The position numbers and the translations under genes were made by a program. A stretch of DNA of 28,745 nucleotides from UBA9076 sp964418835 (GTDB taxonomy: Bacteria; Bacillota_I; Bacilli_A; Erysipelotrichales; Erysipelotrichaceae): positions 1-28,745 of the forward strand of contig CAYQNJ010000017.1 of NCBI GenBank assembly GCA_964418835.1, in the 5' to 3' direction. The notes below the pieces were generated by a model. The model saw nothing but the letters and a program-made list of their open reading frames with translations, ran no database searches and was not told where the DNA came from. Position 1 is the first letter of the stretch; each line of letters opens with the position of its first letter. Below, in pieces: positions 25,272 to 28,745 of the stretch.

Positions 25272-26949
25272 CACTATTTTCCATAGATTTCTTTAATTTA
25301 GACAATGCTACTTTGCTCTTTGCAGCAGTTTCTCCAAGTAAACTAGCAATTTCTTGAACCGCTCTCATTTGATCATCAATAACTTCTTGAGTTATTTCAA
25401 TGGTTGAAGTCCTCATATCCTTTAAAACCTTTTCTTTTGTTTCTTCTATGGTGATATCCATTAGAATCATAATAGTATAATCTTTATCTTTTAACTTCAT
25501 AATCGCATGATTAAAAGTCTTATTATATTGTTCATAATATTTCTTATAGTATTGTGTTCTATTACTGTTTGATTCTGAAATAATTAATCTATTGAGTTCT
25601 TCATCAACTAGTATTGAATTAATAGGTAAACCTTCAACATCAATATTCTCCAAATCTAATAAATACTTAGCAGATCTATTTATATCTTTTATAGTATTTG
25701 ATTTATCTAATACAATAATACCATTAGGAGTATTTTCAATAATTACACTACTTACAGATTCAGCAACATCTAAAGCATTTGGTAAACATAATCTATAATC
25801 AGCCTTTCCTTGTAGTACAGCTATTGCTTTATCTCTACATGTTTCATAACCACAAGCCCCACAATCATGTTCCTTTGATTTTGTAGTTTTACCCATTATG
25901 TATAAAACATCTTTAATAGATTCTTCGCTAAACATGTCTTCATTTTTAGTTTTATTTTCCCATTTAGTGGATATATTAAAAGGTGCTTCTTTTGAAGATA
26001 GTTTATTATTAATATCTACATTTTCTCTAATCATAGTTTGACCAACCCATTGAGTTTGTTTAAAGTGTGCTAATAGTGGACCTCCCAAACAAGACTCATT
26101 ACAAGCACTTAACTCAAAGAAATAATCTTTTACTTGATCATTTTTTATTGCGTCTAATACATTTCTAATTCTTGATATACCTTCAACATTTGCAGTATGG
26201 TAGTTTTTACTAGCTTTAAGTGTTGATATTATTCCACCAGGAGTTGGATACATTCTTGCGATACTACCAATAAAATCTTCCCAATCCTCTTTATCTTCAT
26301 TTTCTATATCATTCATAATCCAATTTGATAATGTTTCCATACTAATATTTGCATCAATACTATCATTAAATCTTGAATCATATATCTCTTTTTGTTTAGC
26401 AATACAAGGTGATAAGAAAACTACTTTAGCATCAGGATATTTAAGTTTTAATTTTTTTCCATGAGCTATCATTGGTGAAACAACAGGTGCTAATTGATCA
26501 ACAAGTTCTCCATATTCTTTTTCAATCAAATCAACAACAGAAGGACAACATGTAGTAATAATATTTTTCATTTTATGCTCTTCCATTAATTTAGCATAAG
26601 ATTCGGAAACAATTTTTGCGCCATGTGCGGTTTCTTCAACATCATAAAAACCCTTGTTTTTTAGTACTTTTCTTAAACTTGAAAAATGTGGCCATGCAGC
26701 AACAAAACTAGGTGCTACACTTACCACAACTTTTTCATTATTATCCAACCATCTTTTAACTTGAGAAAAATTATCATTAACTTTTTTAGCGTCATGAGGA
26801 CATACTAAATAGCATTTACCACATAAAATACATTCATCCTCAATTATTTGAGGTTGATGATCCATATATATCATGGCTTTTGTAGGACATACCCTAACAC
26901 AGCGCATACAATTACGACAGTTTGCTTCTGTTAATTGGATAAAACTCAT
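25264..26949 (-). CDS. Sensory-type [FeFe] hydrogenase with PAS domain (group C, HydS-like)
   Basis: The 561-residue protein contains, in order: two [4Fe-4S] ferredoxin motifs (C11/14/17/21 and C40/43/46/50), an H-cluster domain (about 75-315) with TTCCP (C134/C135), SPCIAKQKE (C182) and SACNESC (C283, C287), a further four-cysteine motif (C363, C366, C371, C388, CGACGYETC), a PAS domain (about 400-500) and a helical tail. All four H-cluster cysteine positions are kept, so a cluster can probably form. The L3 motif SACxxSC differs from the catalytic MACxxGC form, as in group C. The protein probably senses H2 or redox state and passes the signal via PAS to the coupled phosphatase. Confidence 0.9.
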   Translation of the reverse strand: MSFIQLTEANCRNCMRCVRVCPTKAMIYMDHQPQIIEDECILCGKCYLVCPHDAKKVNDNFSQVKRWLDNNEKVVVSVAPSFVAAWPHFSSLRKVLKNKGFYDVEETAHGAKIVSESYAKLMEEHKMKNIITTCCPSVVDLIEKEYGELVDQLAPVVSPMIAHGKKLKLKYPDAKVVFLSPCIAKQKEIYDSRFNDSIDANISMETLSNWIMNDIENEDKEDWEDFIGSIARMYPTPGGIISTLKASKNYHTANVEGISRIRNVLDAIKNDQVKDYFFELSACNESCLGGPLLAHFKQTQWVGQTMIRENVDINNKLSSKEAPFNISTKWENKTKNEDMFSEESIKDVLYIMGKTTKSKEHDCGACGYETCRDKAIAVLQGKADYRLCLPNALDVAESVSSVIIENTPNGIIVLDKSNTIKDINRSAKYLLDLENIDVEGLPINSILVDEELNRLIISESNSNRTQYYKKYYEQYNKTFNHAIMKLKDKDYTIMILMDITIEETKEKVLKDMRTSTIEITQEVIDDQMRAVQEIASLLGETAAKSKVALSKLKKSMENSDE

Positions 26950-27197
26950 AACAAATTTCCAATCTCTTCTTTCAATATTTCTTTTGCATTACTTAAAGTT
27001 ACACCTTTAATTGGAGTATTATTTATTTTTATGCCTAAACCATATTTATTTTGACAACTTTGCATACAGAAAGAACCTTTTACTGTAACCTTATCTTTCC
27101 ACCCTTGTGATTCAAGAAGTTCATTAACAATATTAACTATTTGATTTGAACCCTTTACATAACATGCACTTCCAATACAAATATCTAAATTAACCAT
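26946..27197 (-). CDS. Small [2Fe-2S] thioredoxin-like ferredoxin (NuoE/HydC-like)
   Basis: The 83-residue protein has four cysteines spaced C-x4-C (C7, C12) and C-x3-C (C44, C48), the pattern of the thioredoxin-like [2Fe-2S] ferredoxins related to NuoE. It would carry single electrons between redox partners in the cytoplasm. Strong AAGGAG precedes the ATG, and the stop overlaps the sensory hydrogenase start by four bases (ATGA). Its position between two hydrogenase genes suggests it connects them electrically or serves the sensor. Confidence 0.88.
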   Translation of the reverse strand: MVNLDICIGSACYVKGSNQIVNIVNELLESQGWKDKVTVKGSFCMQSCQNKYGLGIKINNTPIKGVTLSNAKEILKEEIGNLL

Positions 27198-27208
27198 TAT
27201 TTTTCTCC

Positions 27209-28663
27209 TTATCGATGTAAATTAACATCTGTAAAATCATATAATTCTAATGATTTTTCAATTGTTTTATTATCTGATTTTATATTTTCCTTAGCCATTC
27301 TACCTTTAATGATATTAGGACTTTCAATAGTTGCAGGGCCTGCAATACATCCTCCAGGACAACTCATACCTTCTAAAATATCAAAATCAAACTTACCTGC
27401 TTTAATTAGCATTAATTGTTTTTTACAATCAAAACATCCATCAGCATAATATCCTGTAAATGTATCGTGACCTTTTTCCTTTGCAGCTTGAATAACTGCT
27501 TTACTAACTCCACCACCTTGTGCAAAGTTTCTTCCAAATATAGAAGGATATTCTTCTTCTTTAACATCTAACTCTTCACAATTAATTCTTTTAGCAATTA
27601 ACATAGCAGCAATTTCTTCAAAAGTTAATACATAATCTACTGACGTATAGTGCTCCATTGCTTCTTGTTTTTTTGCTACACAAGGACCAATGAATACAAT
27701 ACCTACACCAGGATTGTCTTTTTTTAGTTTTCTTGCGATAGCCATCATAGGTGAAACTAATGTTGATACATTATTTTCAAAAACTTCAGGGAAATGCATT
27801 CTTGCCATATTAACAAATGCAGGACAACAAGATGTAGTAAGAGGTTTTCCTTCATCAATATGTGTAATCAATTCTTCTTCTTCATTATAAGCAACTGCAT
27901 CTGCACCAATTGCTGCTTCATATACACCCTTAAATCCTAACATTTCAATACCTTTTTTTATTTGAGGTAATGTTGCATTTTCTAGTTGACCTTGTATTGA
28001 TGGTGCAATTATTGCATATGTTGGTGTATTCATTTTTAATAGTTGAATTACTGGTACTATCCAACTAATATCTTCTACAGCCCCAAATGGACATGCGATT
28101 TGACATTGTGCACAATTAATACATTTTGTTTCATCTATTATTGCTATACCATTTTCATCGTATGTAATTGCATTTACAGGACAGTGTGCTGAACATGGTC
28201 TTTCAGTTTCAACGATTGCACTATATGGACAACTCTTAACACACAAACTACATTCTTTACACTTGTTATAATCTATCATTGCCCTATCAACACCCATAGA
28301 AATTGCATCAAACTTGCATGCACTAACACATGCTTTTGACATACATTTTCTACAGTTATCTGTAATTCTAATCTTTCTTATAGTACAACCATCACACGCT
28401 GCTTCAATTACTTGAACAACTTGTCTTGGATTATATTCTGAAACATCATTAGCCATCTTACCCATTGCAAGCCTAGCTCTTTGTCTTAATATTTCTCTTT
28501 CTTTGTAAACACAACATCTAAAGTTTGCTTTTGTTCCTGGTGAAAGTTTTCTTGAAAACTCATGAATATTGTCTTCACTTAAGTATCCACCAAAAGCTTC
28601 TTCAGATATTTCTCTTAAAATATCAAATTTAAACTGTCTAGAATCGTTTGAAAATAGTGCCAT
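27209..28663 (-). CDS. [FeFe] hydrogenase, group B-like, with N-terminal iron-sulfur domains
   Basis: The 484-residue protein opens with a region containing CCVYKERE (C50, C51) and AACDGC, then several cysteine-rich [4Fe-4S] motifs (C104 to C118, C135/138/141/145, C157/161, C181/184/187/191). The H-cluster domain has TSCCPAF (C279, C280), GPCVAKKQE (C328) and GMSCPGGC (C435, C439). All H-cluster cysteines are present, but the methionine usual before PC in catalytic group A enzymes is glycine, a group B-like form. It is a soluble ferredoxin-type hydrogenase; whether it evolves or takes up H2 is not known. AAGGAGG precedes the ATG. It leads the operon. No maturation gene (hydE, hydF, hydG) is in the window. 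Confidence 0.9.
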   Translation of the reverse strand: MALFSNDSRQFKFDILREISEEAFGGYLSEDNIHEFSRKLSPGTKANFRCCVYKEREILRQRARLAMGKMANDVSEYNPRQVVQVIEAACDGCTIRKIRITDNCRKCMSKACVSACKFDAISMGVDRAMIDYNKCKECSLCVKSCPYSAIVETERPCSAHCPVNAITYDENGIAIIDETKCINCAQCQIACPFGAVEDISWIVPVIQLLKMNTPTYAIIAPSIQGQLENATLPQIKKGIEMLGFKGVYEAAIGADAVAYNEEEELITHIDEGKPLTTSCCPAFVNMARMHFPEVFENNVSTLVSPMMAIARKLKKDNPGVGIVFIGPCVAKKQEAMEHYTSVDYVLTFEEIAAMLIAKRINCEELDVKEEEYPSIFGRNFAQGGGVSKAVIQAAKEKGHDTFTGYYADGCFDCKKQLMLIKAGKFDFDILEGMSCPGGCIAGPATIESPNIIKGRMAKENIKSDNKTIEKSLELYDFTDVNLHR

Positions 28664-28680
28664 GATACCTCCTTTTTATT

Positions 28681-28694
28681 GTTATTAAAATAAC
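28681..28694. repeat. Perfect inverted repeat in the hydrogenase operon leader
   Basis: GTTATT and AATAAC flank a two-base centre, forming a 14-base palindrome just upstream of the ribosome binding site of the first hydrogenase gene. It could be an operator or chance in AT-rich DNA. Confidence 0.4.
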
Positions 28695-28713
28695 TAGTAA
28701 TAGTTTACCACTA
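28695..28713. promoter_or_regulatory. Imperfect palindrome upstream of the hydrogenase operon
   Basis: TAGTAATAGTTTACCACTA has arms of eight bases matching at six positions. It directly adjoins the 14-base palindrome closer to the gene. No clear -10/-35 pair could be fixed in the 82-base stretch from 28664 to the window end, so the promoter may overlap these sites or lie beyond the edge. Confidence 0.3.
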
Positions 28714-28745
28714 TATATTCAATATTTCTACACTCTAAAATAAAG

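Noticed and set aside
25264..28663. Electron-bifurcating HydABC-type hydrogenase
   Set aside because: There is no NuoF/HydB-like NADH and flavin subunit, and the two large proteins have group B-like and group C-like motifs, not that of HydA of the trimeric enzyme.
1..28745. Mycoplasma-type genetic code (TGA as Trp), suggested by the low G+C
   Set aside because: TGA ends several genes within ATGA overlaps (for example at 14819, 18435, 20711, 22259), and tryptophan is encoded by TGG.

Overview
The window is about 28.7 kb of AT-rich DNA (roughly 30% G+C by eye) that is almost fully coding. It has no RNA genes, insertion sequences, CRISPR arrays or phage genes that I can see. Gene content (GatCAB, NAD-dependent ligase, PcrA, strong GGAGG-type ribosome binding sites, one-membrane-type lipoprotein) points to a low-GC Bacillota, perhaps an uncultured gut member of the Bacilli/Erysipelotrichia or a neighbouring clostridial lineage; this placement is inference. 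Two [FeFe]-hydrogenase proteins indicate an anaerobe. Peptidoglycan enzymes (VanY-type carboxypeptidase, amidase) show a walled cell. Several genes end in TGA inside ATGA overlaps, so the standard bacterial code is used, not the mycoplasma code. No stretch above 100 bases lacks a gene.

Layout: (1) 1-1289, a 23S rRNA uracil methyltransferase cut by the window edge. (2) 1329-4242, an AlkD-like alkylation repair protein with a 6-phospho-beta-glucosidase, and a separate NagB/YieK-like sugar-phosphate isomerase. (3) 4343-10220, a transcription unit ligA-gatC-gatA-gatB plus a membrane-anchored protein of unknown function. (4) 10319-13211, a GNAT acetyltransferase overlapping pcrA. (5) 13294-16047, the only plus-strand block: SAM methyltransferase, RluA-type pseudouridine synthase and VanY-type carboxypeptidase, all overlapping. 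(6) 16068-19961, a cell-envelope unit: cardiolipin synthase, amidase, patatin phospholipase, HAD phosphatase. (7) 20006-21277, a lipoprotein thioredoxin, a glutaredoxin-like protein and a GNAT, all overlapping. (8) 21333-28663, a probable seven-gene operon led by a group B-like [FeFe] hydrogenase, a small [2Fe-2S] protein, a PAS-containing sensory-type [FeFe] hydrogenase and a SpoIIE/PP2C phosphatase, continuing into a DUF1349 protein, peptidase T and a PfkB sugar kinase.

The most notable system is the hydrogenase-phosphatase cluster. A PAS-linked, H-cluster-bearing protein is translationally coupled to a PP2C-type phosphatase and sits behind a second hydrogenase, which suggests a hydrogen or redox sensor that signals through protein dephosphorylation. 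Sensory group C hydrogenases linked to phosphatases are known as a class, but the target and the opposing kinase are not in the window.

A second recurring signal is that three genes (1289, 13211, 19961, all minus strand) have TATAAT only 6-7 bases before their ATG and no Shine-Dalgarno sequence, whereas almost all others have clear ribosome binding sites or stop-start coupling. This suggests leaderless transcripts at very compact gene junctions.
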